Source of the DNA: CAZDVQ01 sp964508975
GTDB lineage: Bacteria; Bacteroidota; Bacteroidia; Chitinophagales; Saprospiraceae
Length of the DNA stretch: 64,000 nucleotides
Direction: 5' to 3'
Assembly (NCBI GenBank): GCA_964508975.1
Contig: CAZDVQ010000005.1
Coordinates: 62,001-126,000, forward strand
The notes below the pieces were generated by a model. It was not told where the DNA came from. It did not search any database and saw only the letters and a program-made list of their open reading frames with translations. Shown here piece by piece: positions 8,821 to 17,515 of the stretch (positions are counted from its first letter, which is position 1; each line of letters starts with the position of its first letter). Position numbers and translations under genes: made by a program.

Positions 8821-8944
8821 GATTTGGGCGCCACGGCTCGCTTCGCTTGCCGTCGCTACGTTTCGCTGCTCGCTATTCGCTCGGCCCTAACGGGCTGGCG
8901 CGTTGCGCCACAGCTCCACATCGCTGGCGCAAAGATACAAAACT
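8821..8944 (+). repeat. GC-rich structured dispersed element, copy E4
   Basis: This is one of the best copies. It starts GATTTGGGCGCCACGGC and ends ATCGCTGGCGCAAAG. It has the hairpin CGGCTCGCTTCGCTTGCCG, the block GCTCGCTATTCGCTCGG, the hairpin TGGCGCGTTGCGCCA and the box CTCCACATCGC. It lies between the divergent genes obgE and wzm. Confidence 0.85.
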
Positions 8945-9001
8945 AGCGGGAAAGAAAGCAAAGTTAAGTGAAGGAGGGGTGCAAGCAGCCGAATAAAACT
9001 G

Positions 9002-9009
9002 TAACTTTG
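9002..9009 (+). promoter_or_regulatory. TAnnTTTG -7 box before the glycan operon
   Basis: TAACTTTG ends 34 nt before the wzm start, a sensible position for the promoter of the glycan operon. No TTG is found 17-23 nt upstream. Confidence 0.4.
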
Positions 9010-9043
9010 AGCCCCAGAATAAACCCCAAACACCAGAAAACCA

Positions 9044-9901
9044 ATGGACAAACCAGCTGTTGAACAGCAGTGGACGGAGATTATAGAAAGCGATACCAAG
9101 CTTTTGAGTATAAATCTGGCGGAAGTATGGCGCTACCGCGATTTATTATCCTTGTTGGTGCGTCGCGACTTCGTTACCTTTTACAAGCAAACCATACTCG
9201 GGCCGTTGTGGTTTATCATCCAGCCCGTGTTGACCACCTTAACCTTCGTGGTGATTTTTGGCCGTATCGCGGGATTATCGACGGATGGAGTGCCTCGTTT
9301 TGTGTTTTACTTGGCGGGTATTACGCTGTGGGGTTATTTTTCAGAGTGTTTGACCAAGACCAGCAGTGTATTTAAAGACAATGCCTCAATATTTGGTAAG
9401 GTTTACTTCCCAAGGCTCATCATGCCAATGTCGATAGTGGTGTCGGGCTTGATAAAACTGGGTATCCAGTTTGGGATATTCTTGAGTGTTTGGGCCTATT
9501 TCATGTTGAACGGGAGCAACCTGAGTCCTAACCTGTGGATTTTAGCTACGCCATACCTCGTGTTGTTGTTGGCCTTGCTCTCTTTAGGCTTGGGTATGAT
9601 CATTTCATCGTTGACGACCAAGTACAAGGACCTTGTTTTCCTGGTTACCTTTGGTATACAATTATTTATGTATGCCACACCGGTTATCTATCCAGCCTCA
9701 GCTTTGCCTGAAGCATACAGAACGATATTCAACTATAACCCACTGACGGGTATATTTGAGTGTTTTCGCTACGGCTTTTTAGGCTCGGGTAGCTTTGAAC
9801 CCATGATGTTGGTTTTTAGTACCGTCATCTCGGTGACGGTTCTAGCCATAGGCGTCATTGTATTCAACAAAGTAGAGAAAAGCTTCATGGACACGGTATA
9901 G
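9044..9901 (+). CDS. wzm: ABC-2 polysaccharide exporter permease (Wzm type)
   Basis: This 285-residue inner-membrane permease of the Wzm/KpsM/TagG family exports undecaprenyl-linked glycan across the inner membrane. An amphipathic N-terminus (WRYRDLLSLLVRRDF) leads to the hallmark YKQTILGPLWFIIQP and six hydrophobic segments, with a GxxFxxxR-like end (NPLTGIFECFRYGFLG). The length is typical. It is the first gene of a same-strand run to about 22 kb, and wzt follows after 46 nt, so the pair forms one transporter. It acts with the glycosyltransferases downstream. Confidence 0.92.
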   Translation: MDKPAVEQQWTEIIESDTKLLSINLAEVWRYRDLLSLLVRRDFVTFYKQTILGPLWFIIQPVLTTLTFVVIFGRIAGLSTDGVPRFVFYLAGITLWGYFSECLTKTSSVFKDNASIFGKVYFPRLIMPMSIVVSGLIKLGIQFGIFLSVWAYFMLNGSNLSPNLWILATPYLVLLLALLSLGLGMIISSLTTKYKDLVFLVTFGIQLFMYATPVIYPASALPEAYRTIFNYNPLTGIFECFRYGFLGSGSFEPMMLVFSTVISVTVLAIGVIVFNKVEKSFMDTV

Positions 9902-9947
9902 GCCTGAAGATTAAGCACATTCACAGAACACATTAAGCTGCGACAAA

Positions 9948-11183
9948 ATGTCTAATATAGCTATTAAAGCGACCAACATTTCAAAGATGTACCGGCTTGG
10001 AACAGTGGGTACAGGTACCTTGAGCCATGACTTGAACCGGTGGTGGCACAAGGTTCGCGGTTTAGAAGACCCTTATTTGAAGGTAGGCGTAACGAACGAC
10101 CGAACCACCAAAGGCTCGGGCGGGGATTATGTTTGGTCGTTAAAAGATATCAACTTTGAAATTCAGCAAGGCGATGCCATTGGCATTATTGGTAAAAACG
10201 GCGCAGGTAAAAGTACCTTGTTGAAATTATTGAGCAAGGTAACCAAGCCAACTACCGGGCATTTCAAGGTAAAAGGCAGAATTGCATCATTGCTGGAAGT
10301 AGGAACAGGTTTCCACCCGGAGATGACCGGCAGGGAAAATATTTACCTGAACGGTGCTATCCTAGGCATGAGCAAAGCAGAAATACGCCGTAAATTTGAT
10401 GAAATCGTCGAGTTTTCGGGGGTGGCCAAATACATTGACACACCTGTAAAACGCTACTCATCGGGCATGTACGTCAGGTTGGCCTTTGCCGTGGCGGCAC
10501 ACCTAGAAAGCGAGATATTGATTGTCGACGAGGTATTGGCCGTGGGTGATGCTGAGTTTCAAAAGAAGTGTATTGGCAAGATGCAGGATGTAGCTGGTGA
10601 AGGCCGGACGGTGATGTTTGTGAGCCATAGCATGGGCTCTGTCGCATCGTTGTGCAACAAAGGCATGCTGATGCACCGGGGTAGCCTACTCGACACCGGC
10701 GAAATCAATAGCATCATCGACAAGTACCTCGAAACGGATGTACAGCGGGATAATTACGTGGGCGATGGTACCAACAAGGAGATGTATATCAAATCGCTTA
10801 GTATCCTAGATGGTTCAGGCAATGTATCATCCTCCATTCCTTACCAAGAGGCCGTGACCATTTCGTTAGAACTTGGGTACGATAAAATGGTGAGCAATGC
10901 GGCCCTAGGTTTAACCTTGTTGGACAGCCGCTTAAACCCGATTTTCACCTCGAACATTGAATTAGAGCAAGTGGGTCACAAAACAATGACGGCGAAGATT
11001 CCTGCCGGACTGTTGTTGCCGGGAACGTACCATATCAACGCACTTTTACACGTACCCTACAACCGATTCCTAGACCGGATGGAAGAAAATCTAAGCCTTA
11101 ATATCGTTGACATCGGTATGGCCGAAGCGAAGTTTGGCAGTGTAAACAAGGGTATCATTTATTCGCCATTAGATTGGCAGTAA
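9948..11183 (+). CDS. wzt: Polysaccharide ABC exporter ATPase with Wzt C-terminal domain
   Basis: This 411-residue ATPase partners Wzm. It has Walker A GKNGAGKST (82-90), a Q-loop region with GTGFHPEMTGRENIYLNG, the signature YSSGMYVRLAFA, Walker B ILIVDEVLAVGD and the H-loop FVSHS. Residues from about 260 form a separate beta-sandwich domain like the O-antigen-binding domain of Wzt, which in characterised systems reads the capped glycan end. The long insertion near 25-60 before Walker A is usual for this family. The next gene starts 32 nt past its stop. Confidence 0.93.
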   Translation: MSNIAIKATNISKMYRLGTVGTGTLSHDLNRWWHKVRGLEDPYLKVGVTNDRTTKGSGGDYVWSLKDINFEIQQGDAIGIIGKNGAGKSTLLKLLSKVTKPTTGHFKVKGRIASLLEVGTGFHPEMTGRENIYLNGAILGMSKAEIRRKFDEIVEFSGVAKYIDTPVKRYSSGMYVRLAFAVAAHLESEILIVDEVLAVGDAEFQKKCIGKMQDVAGEGRTVMFVSHSMGSVASLCNKGMLMHRGSLLDTGEINSIIDKYLETDVQRDNYVGDGTNKEMYIKSLSILDGSGNVSSSIPYQEAVTISLELGYDKMVSNAALGLTLLDSRLNPIFTSNIELEQVGHKTMTAKIPAGLLLPGTYHINALLHVPYNRFLDRMEENLSLNIVDIGMAEAKFGSVNKGIIYSPLDWQ

Positions 11184-11215
11184 AAGTAAGCGCACACAGC
11201 ATCAACTATCCTGAC

Positions 11216-12397
11216 ATGGCCCAAAGTACAAGCTTAAAATTAGATTTTTACACCCGTAAACTCGCCTACATTTGGCTAAAGGTTACCGAGTATACCGTTC
11301 ATGCAATTGTGTGGGTATATAGTTTAATCTATCAACGCAAGCGTAAAGGAGCGATTCAATCAATTGGTGCATATTGGCATCACCCTACAGATTTAACGGG
11401 TTCAAACTTAAGGATGGGCGCATGGAAACCCTATTTTGAAGCAGATGGCATCGCATACACCAACTTCCACATCAACAGCCTAAAAGAATATGTTGCACAT
11501 GTAGAAAAAGGGACATGGACACAGCGTTATGCTTTTTTTGCTAAATGTTTGTGGCGCAGGCTACCACAAATACTGCAAGCTCATAGATATGATACCGTTT
11601 GGGTTGATACAGGCATCATACCGTACTACCCGCGCAAAACGGCTTTTATCGAGCGTTGCATGAAACGTGTTGTACGCAAGCTGGTGGTTGACACAACTGA
11701 TGGTGGCGATTATCAAAAGAACCCAAATTTGATGATGGATATATTGAGGCAGTCAGCGGGTATTACCGTGGGCTACCTTCATCAAAAAACCTTTTACGAA
11801 GCATGGTTTGATGTAACGCAGGTATATTGGACTATTCCCACGAGTAACTATATTGTGAAAACAGATTACCAACTTGCGTCAATACCGGTAATAGGATGGA
11901 TGGGAAGCCCTTCTAATTTTAGTAATGTAATACCGATTATACCAGCTCTTAAAGCCCTGGCACGTACGCATCAGTTTGTATTTAGATATGTGTGCAGAGA
12001 ATCATTTGACGATTTGCTAGAAGGTTTAAATGTAGACCACCGGGTTTATGGCGACGATTACTATGAAATCTTGGCCAGCTTTGATATTGGCATTTCACCA
12101 TTCTTGAAAAATGACTTCAGGAGTAAAGGTAAAATTGCCATGAAACACCAAGAATTTTTGCTCATGGGCACACCCCAGGTATGTTCCAATAACGCTATAT
12201 CCGAATTTGTAGAACATAAGTTGCACGTATTGATTGCAGACTTGGATACTGAATCCTGGAGTAATCACATAGCCAGCCTACTTGACGACGAATCTTTAAG
12301 GGTGCAGCTAGGCCAAAATGCTAAAAAACTTTTCGAAGCATACTATACCTATGAACTCCAATACGACACACTAAAAAAAGCACTGACCAGTATCTAG
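11216..12397 (+). CDS. Glycosyltransferase-like protein (GT4-type fold)
   Basis: This 393-residue protein has a two-Rossmann look. An N-terminal half is followed by a C-terminal half with PVIGWMGSPSNFSN, a central FDIGISPF and KHQEFLLMGTPQVCSN, which resembles the donor-binding region of GT4/GT-B enzymes. The exact sugar is unknown. I chose the ATG at 11216; a TTG at 11174 would extend it by 14 residues and overlap wzt by 10 nt. Local base composition is A+T-richer than wzm/wzt. It presumably builds the exported glycan. Confidence 0.75.
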   Translation: MAQSTSLKLDFYTRKLAYIWLKVTEYTVHAIVWVYSLIYQRKRKGAIQSIGAYWHHPTDLTGSNLRMGAWKPYFEADGIAYTNFHINSLKEYVAHVEKGTWTQRYAFFAKCLWRRLPQILQAHRYDTVWVDTGIIPYYPRKTAFIERCMKRVVRKLVVDTTDGGDYQKNPNLMMDILRQSAGITVGYLHQKTFYEAWFDVTQVYWTIPTSNYIVKTDYQLASIPVIGWMGSPSNFSNVIPIIPALKALARTHQFVFRYVCRESFDDLLEGLNVDHRVYGDDYYEILASFDIGISPFLKNDFRSKGKIAMKHQEFLLMGTPQVCSNNAISEFVEHKLHVLIADLDTESWSNHIASLLDDESLRVQLGQNAKKLFEAYYTYELQYDTLKKALTSI

Positions 12398-12407
12398 TGA
12401 GCATGAA

Positions 12408-13610
12408 ATGATTAAGCCCACCACTTCTGGATCAAAAATTTCTAATACTACAGCCATGAAGATAATAATGTTGCTAGACAATACCTTTACAGCCGACAAG
12501 CGGGTGTATAATGAAGCAACTGCATTAGCCGAAGCGGGGCACGACGTTTCACTTATTTGTATTCGTGGTCAAGATTTGCCCGAGACAGAGGTCATTCGGC
12601 AAGTAAAAGTTTATAGACTATTCACCCAGGATATTGTAGATTTTAAAAAAATAGGATACTTCAAAAAAATGATCCGGGTTCTTGCCGATCGTTTTGAATA
12701 TGATGCTATACACGTGCATGATATGTTCTTGCTCCGGGTAGGCTTCGGGCTGAAAAAACTCAAAAGCGATGCTAAGCTTGTTTATGATTCCCATGAAGTA
12801 TTTTCACAATGGCATTTAACATTAGGCAAAACTTCAAGTTGGTTGGTATATATCAAATCGGTGATAGTAAGAACCTTATGGACTCGGCAAGAATATCGGT
12901 TAGCGCATAAAACCAATGCCATGATTACCGTAAATGAATCTGTAGCCAAGATCCTAAAGGACCACTTTAAGCTTGATTACAATTTAACGGTATTACGCAA
13001 TCTACCCGAAAAATCTACGGGCGCCGGCGAAACCGTAGATCTCCGTAAAATATTCAATATAGACCCCAACCGTAAAGTGCTGGTGTTTGTTGGTGCCAAT
13101 ATTTTCTTGCACACCCGTAACCTGGCCCAGGTCATACTTGAACTAGGCAATGTCGAAAATTTAGCTATCGTTTTTATTGGTAAAAACAACCAATATCGTA
13201 AAGAAACCGAAGCCTTCGCTCAGGCCCACAGCATTAATAATGTATACTTCCACGATGCCGTACCATTTGCTGAAATACCTCGATATCTAGCCGGCGCAGA
13301 TGCGGGGCTTGTGCCTACATGGAACAAATCCTCACAGTCGTACTGGTTTGCGCTTGACAACAAGATATTCGACTACATCATGGCTGGTATCCCTATCCTA
13401 GGGACGCAACAACCCGAATACATCAATATAATTGAAGGTTATAAAATAGGGATTTGCGTTAATCCAGACGTCCCAGGCGATTTTCTCCGAGGCTTCAATC
13501 AATTGATGGAGCGAAAAGCGGAATTTTTGGGCAATATACCTCACGCCCGTGAAGTGCTGAACTGGGATAGCGAAAAACTTAAACTTGTTGAACTGTACCA
13601 AACGCTATGA
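12408..13610 (+). CDS. Glycosyltransferase family 4 protein
   Basis: This 400-residue GT-B enzyme has an N-terminal Rossmann start MKIIMLLDNTFTADKRVYNE and an acceptor-side AIHVHDMFLL...LVYDSHE. The C-terminal donor domain has VLVFVGAN, a DAVPFAEIPRYLAGADAGL block and KIFDYIMAGIPILGT, the usual E/D-x7-E-like nucleotide-sugar region. It begins 10 nt after the previous stop. The internal ATG at 12456 is the better structural N-terminus and may be the true start. It overlaps the next gene by 4 nt (ATGA), so translation is coupled. Confidence 0.85.
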   Translation: MIKPTTSGSKISNTTAMKIIMLLDNTFTADKRVYNEATALAEAGHDVSLICIRGQDLPETEVIRQVKVYRLFTQDIVDFKKIGYFKKMIRVLADRFEYDAIHVHDMFLLRVGFGLKKLKSDAKLVYDSHEVFSQWHLTLGKTSSWLVYIKSVIVRTLWTRQEYRLAHKTNAMITVNESVAKILKDHFKLDYNLTVLRNLPEKSTGAGETVDLRKIFNIDPNRKVLVFVGANIFLHTRNLAQVILELGNVENLAIVFIGKNNQYRKETEAFAQAHSINNVYFHDAVPFAEIPRYLAGADAGLVPTWNKSSQSYWFALDNKIFDYIMAGIPILGTQQPEYINIIEGYKIGICVNPDVPGDFLRGFNQLMERKAEFLGNIPHAREVLNWDSEKLKLVELYQTL

Positions 13611-14908
13611 TGTGCAACGGCTCTCATATCAATTACATCATGAACCATGTTCTTTCAGTGTACCTACCACAAGAACAGTTGACTTGGTATCTTGGGATTG
13701 ATGGCCGCATTGAACTAAAAGGTACCGGAACCCTGATTCACACTGAACCCGCCTTTTCTTTTGCTGCATGCACGCTTGCCAATGAAGATATTTTGAATTT
13801 ACAAACTATTTTGACCTTGCTTGGCTCCAGTTCATTTGATGTTGAACAAATCCCCAAAGCCGTAAATTATTTGAAGCTAATTCATTTTTTCACGGCTGAG
13901 TTTTACCTAGACCAAACGGTACACGCAGATGATCACGGACGCCTAAGCAGCAAGCACATCCAACAAGCTTTCATACCATACTTAGAATACCCCATTGTTG
14001 ATATCTTAATGGCTGCTCTAGCATCTAAAATTGGTGTGAAACCAAAAACCCCTAAACATATTTACTTCAGCAGTGATTTCGATTTCATCAACTTTCCCGA
14101 CCATAAAGGCAAGACCGGCATCGTAAAACGCTACCTAGGCAACCTTTTGAAAGGCCAGCTCAAACAGCTTAAACAAGAATGGCCTTCGTTGTGGCGGGCA
14201 AGGCACGATATGGACTATAACTACTTTTTAAATCAATCCATGTTCTGCTTTGAAACCCATCGCAACCCTGCTGTGAAAATCTCTAATCTAGCTTTTTGGC
14301 TAGTGGAAGCCGCACACCCCAAGTATGACTATGTCAATGATTTTAACCGACCCTCAACCCGCACCTTTATAGATAAACTCGCTCGGCAAGGCGTAGTTTC
14401 GGGCTTACACCCTAATTACAACACGGTAGACCAGCCAAACGCACTCGGTAGCCAAACTGAACGCTTTTCCGCCATCTTTGGTTACCGCCCAAAAATAGCC
14501 CGATTTCATTATTTAAGGGAATTGCCGCAGCATAAGCAACTAAACTTGCTAGATCAACACGGCATGCAGGAAGATCACAGCTATTGCTTTGCCGATAGCC
14601 TGTTGTTCCGAGGTGGACGCAGCTTTGCCATGAACCTTTGGGATTTTGAACACGACAGGCCATCCAAAGTGCTGAGTGTGCCCATTAGCATCATGGACGT
14701 TACACTACACGATTACCTCAAACTCGACGAGCAAGCAGCCTGGGATGCCTGTAAACGGAAGATTGACCTCAGTTTGCGCTGGGGCTCGGTATGCAGTTTG
14801 CTCTGGCATAACGTATACGCCTACGAATACGGCATACCACATAATTACCAACACCGGTTGATTGCTAAAATAAAGGCATATATATTGCAGTGCGATTGGG
14901 CGGCCTAG
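13607..14908 (+). CDS. Polysaccharide-deacetylase-like protein (DUF7033 type)
   Basis: This 433-residue protein follows the pattern of Bacteroidota proteins that join an N-terminal alpha/beta domain to a polysaccharide-deacetylase (NodB-like) fold. It has the Asp-rich strand HIYFSSDFDFINFPDHKGK, the GLHPNY histidine motif, ARFHYLRE, the DHSYCFAD..FRGGRSFAMNLWDF block and a final SLLWHNVYAYE. In the family these form the metal site and active site; I infer deacetylation of a surface glycan. Start at 13607 overlaps the previous gene; an ATG at 13640 is an alternative. The stop TAG lies inside element E5. Confidence 0.75.
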   Translation: MMCNGSHINYIMNHVLSVYLPQEQLTWYLGIDGRIELKGTGTLIHTEPAFSFAACTLANEDILNLQTILTLLGSSSFDVEQIPKAVNYLKLIHFFTAEFYLDQTVHADDHGRLSSKHIQQAFIPYLEYPIVDILMAALASKIGVKPKTPKHIYFSSDFDFINFPDHKGKTGIVKRYLGNLLKGQLKQLKQEWPSLWRARHDMDYNYFLNQSMFCFETHRNPAVKISNLAFWLVEAAHPKYDYVNDFNRPSTRTFIDKLARQGVVSGLHPNYNTVDQPNALGSQTERFSAIFGYRPKIARFHYLRELPQHKQLNLLDQHGMQEDHSYCFADSLLFRGGRSFAMNLWDFEHDRPSKVLSVPISIMDVTLHDYLKLDEQAAWDACKRKIDLSLRWGSVCSLLWHNVYAYEYGIPHNYQHRLIAKIKAYILQCDWAA

Positions 14909-15009
14909 CGATGTGGAGCGGTGGCGCAACGCGCCAGACCCGAAGGGGCCGAGCGACAGCGAGCCGCGCAACGTAGCGCCCCGAGCGAATGCGAGGGGAG
15001 GCCCCAAAA
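14902..15009 (-). repeat. GC-rich structured dispersed element, copy E5
   Basis: On the minus strand it starts TTTTGGGGCCTCCCCTCGC and ends ACATCGCTAGGCC. It has the hairpin TGGCGCGTTGCGCCA, the block GCTCGCTGTCGCTCGG and the box CTCCACATCGC. It is embedded within the glycan operon, overlaps the stop codon of the deacetylase-like gene and ends 18 bp before cysH, so it must be transcribed in the operon mRNA. Confidence 0.85.
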
Positions 15010-15027
15010 GACAAACCAAAAAACGAC

Positions 15028-15672
15028 ATGGAACAACACGTTGAAAATATTAAAAATGCTATCTCGGCCTATCAAGCCCAAGGCCTGAGCATTTGTAGCA
15101 CCTCCTCTTTCCAGACACAAAGTGTACCACTGTTGCATATTATAAGCCAGCTGGAGGTACCTATTCCCGTTTTTTTTATTGATACAGGCTTCCATTTCCC
15201 GGAAACGTATGCCTTCCGGGACGAGTTGGTGGAGCGATTTGGGCTCAAGGTGCTCAACCTAGCATCCAAAATACCCAAGATTCGCCAAATGGGGGCCGAT
15301 GAACATTTTTTATACGCCAGCAACCCTGATTATTGCTGCCATATCAACAAGGTTGAGCCCCTAGATACCGCCTTGGAACGTTATGACGTTTGGGTAGCTG
15401 GATTACGTCGCGACCAGACAAATTTCAGGAAACAACTAGATGAAGTAGTCGTTCAACCTAGTGGGCAACTTAAATTCCATCCCATGCTTGAATGGACTGG
15501 CAAAATGGTATACGCCTACATTCGCGAACACAATTTACCCAAACACCCCCTTGATTTAAAAGGCTACGTGAGCATCGGTTGCCAACCATGCACCGTTTGC
15601 CCAAGTGATGAGCTAGACCGAAATGGCCGATGGTTTGGCAGCCAGAAAACAGAATGCGGTATCCACAAGTAA
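15028..15672 (+). CDS. cysH: Assimilatory APS reductase, [4Fe-4S] type
   Basis: This 214-residue enzyme reduces adenylyl-sulfate to sulfite with thioredoxin. The iron-sulfur ligands CC (103-104) and CQPC (185-188) are present, as is the catalytic Cys in KTECGIH (C210). Those ligands mark the plant/bacterial APS reductase rather than the PAPS reductase of enterics. Other blocks are IDTGFHFPETY, INKVEPLDTAL and WVAGLRRDQT. I chose the ATG at 15028; codons upstream fall in element E5. No cysDN, cysI or cysG is near, and it sits inside a glycan cluster, so it may be transcribed with envelope synthesis. Confidence 0.88.
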   Translation: MEQHVENIKNAISAYQAQGLSICSTSSFQTQSVPLLHIISQLEVPIPVFFIDTGFHFPETYAFRDELVERFGLKVLNLASKIPKIRQMGADEHFLYASNPDYCCHINKVEPLDTALERYDVWVAGLRRDQTNFRKQLDEVVVQPSGQLKFHPMLEWTGKMVYAYIREHNLPKHPLDLKGYVSIGCQPCTVCPSDELDRNGRWFGSQKTECGIHK

Positions 15673-15699
15673 TGCAGTAAAACAACCCATACCCTACAA

Positions 15700-16605
15700 A
15701 TGAAAGTATTAATTACAGGCGGCGCAGGTTATATTGGCTATAGCCTAGTTGAGGCCCTGGAGGCGAACGAGCAGGTTACATCCATCGTGGTGTACGATAA
15801 TTTACACCAGTTGAAACCGCATTTCTTCCTATCAGGCAGCAAAATGCCCAAAACCCGCTTTATCAAAGGCGACATATTAGACCAGTTCGAGCTGCAAAAA
15901 GCCCTTAAAGATGTGGATATTGTCATCCACCTGGCCGCGTACGTAACCCTGCCTTACAGCCATTACGACAACTTCAAATACGAGCAGACAAACCAATATG
16001 GCTGTGGTGTTTTGTACAATTTATTGAAGGAACAGCCCCCTAAACGCTTGATTTACATGAGCTCGGCAGCGGTGTATGGCTTTAGTAAAGACTCCAGCGA
16101 AACAAGCATTCCCGAGCCAACAAATGCTTACGGGATGTCCAAATACCAAGGCGAAAAATACTTGCAGCTGCTTTCGGGCCAATCGGAGGTATACACCTTG
16201 CGCTGTGCCAACATTTATGGCTGTAACCCGGTGGTAAGGCTAGACACGGTGGTGAACAACTTCATCTTCGAGTCGCTACTGTACAACAAGATTAAAATAC
16301 ATGGCAACGGCAACCAAATGCGCCCATTCATAGGCCTGAAAACGGTGGTGGCAGAAGTTGAAAAAATGGTGACCGGCCAATACAAGCAGCCCGGCATCTA
16401 CAACTTGGTTGAAAACAACCTCTCCTTGAACGACATCCGGGACATCTTGATTGGTTTGAAACCTAACCTGGAATTCACTTATTTGGCCACCGCCACCGAG
16501 ATGCCGAGCTTGACGATGAGGACAGATAAGTTGAAACTCGAAGCAGATGCCTTAAATTCAATTTCATCATGTTATAATGAATTTAAAAACCAATTTAGGC
16601 TCTAA
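15700..16605 (+). CDS. NAD-dependent sugar epimerase/dehydratase
   Basis: This 301-residue extended SDR has an N-terminal GGAGYIG dinucleotide motif (7-13), VIHLAAYVTLPYS, the catalytic SSAAVYG and Y-x3-K in YGMSKYQGEK, then RCANIYGCNP. Such enzymes interconvert or dehydrate nucleotide sugars in the cytoplasm; the substrate cannot be told. It follows cysH by 27 nt in the glycan run. A 318-bp gap with element E6 follows, so the next genes may have a separate promoter. Confidence 0.85.
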   Translation: MKVLITGGAGYIGYSLVEALEANEQVTSIVVYDNLHQLKPHFFLSGSKMPKTRFIKGDILDQFELQKALKDVDIVIHLAAYVTLPYSHYDNFKYEQTNQYGCGVLYNLLKEQPPKRLIYMSSAAVYGFSKDSSETSIPEPTNAYGMSKYQGEKYLQLLSGQSEVYTLRCANIYGCNPVVRLDTVVNNFIFESLLYNKIKIHGNGNQMRPFIGLKTVVAEVEKMVTGQYKQPGIYNLVENNLSLNDIRDILIGLKPNLEFTYLATATEMPSLTMRTDKLKLEADALNSISSCYNEFKNQFRL

Positions 16606-16676
16606 GCCTCAAATTGATTTGCTGGCATGCCCGCCATGTAGTTTTGAACGAGCAAAAGCTTTCTAGCGATGCTATT

Positions 16677-16788
16677 GATTTGGGCGCCCCGGCGCTGCGC
16701 GCCGTCGGTCCCCTCTGGGTGCGCTGAACGCTTAGTGCGCGTTGCGCACCGGCCCTAGCGGGCCGCCCGCCGGGCACCTGGCGCAAAG
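16677..16788 (+). repeat. GC-rich structured dispersed element, copy E6
   Basis: It has perfect family ends: GATTTGGGCGCCCCGGC at the start and CACCTGGCGCAAAG at the end. The hairpins CGGCGCTGCGCGCCG, GTGCGCGTTGCGCAC and GGCCCTAGCGGGCC are present. It occupies most of the gap 16606-16923. Confidence 0.85.
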
Positions 16789-16835
16789 ACCAAAAATAAA
16801 AGCTAAAAGCTAGTGCTCGGTACAGTAGAAAGCTA

Positions 16836-16843
16836 TATTTTTG
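16836..16843 (+). promoter_or_regulatory. TAnnTTTG -7 box
   Basis: TATTTTTG lies 80 nt upstream of the hexapeptide acyltransferase and could start a second transcript of the glycan cluster. No TTG is at the -33 distance. Confidence 0.35.
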
Positions 16844-16923
16844 CAGTATTATAATTATAGCGCAGTGCGCTTGTTGCCATTGATTTATTACCCTGAAAAC
16901 TAACCACCTAAACACATCAAGCT

Positions 16924-17469
16924 ATGGATTCTAATCATAACTTCATCTCGGACAAAGCTAAAATTGGTGCAAATTTTAAAATCGGTAGATTCTGCATCAT
17001 CGAGGATGATGTTGAAATTGGCGATGATGTAACAATTGATAACTACTGTGTAATCAAGGGTAAGGTTAAGATTGGAAACAAGACCGTTTTGAAAAACTAT
17101 GTAGAGTTACGCGAGAACACCATTATTGGCGAAGGTTGCTATGTTGATTCCCGCGTGTCGAGTTCAGGCAATTGTGTGGTAGGCAATAACGTGACTTTGC
17201 GTTACGATAGCATCCTTGCCCGTGGTGTAAGGATTGGCGACAATACATACATCTGCCCCCGCGTGATGACCAACAACTTGAACACCGATAAAGACCAGGT
17301 AGGTGGTGCAAAAATTGGTGCAAACTGCTTCATTGGTACCAACGCTGTACTTCAATATGGCATTACCATCGGCGATGGTGTTGTAGTAGGTTCAATGGCC
17401 TTTGTAAATAAAGACTGTGAAGACAACGCAGTTTATGTAGGCATCCCTGCCATGAAAAAAGCAAAATAA
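16924..17469 (+). CDS. Left-handed beta-helix (hexapeptide) acyltransferase
   Basis: Almost all of this 181-residue protein is hexapeptide repeats ([LIV]-G-x4), for example AKIGANFKIGRFCIIEDDVE and the ending GIPAMKKAK. These fold as a left-handed beta-helix trimer and usually acetylate sugars, often amino sugars. It heads a group with the PIG-L deacetylase and an LpxD-like acyltransferase, which suggests work on an amino sugar of the surface glycan. The acceptor is unknown. Confidence 0.85.
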   Translation: MDSNHNFISDKAKIGANFKIGRFCIIEDDVEIGDDVTIDNYCVIKGKVKIGNKTVLKNYVELRENTIIGEGCYVDSRVSSSGNCVVGNNVTLRYDSILARGVRIGDNTYICPRVMTNNLNTDKDQVGGAKIGANCFIGTNAVLQYGITIGDGVVVGSMAFVNKDCEDNAVYVGIPAMKKAK

Positions 17470-17515
17470 CCAAGTATTTCTCATTTTCATTATTAGGCCA
17501 TCTTGGTTATTACTT

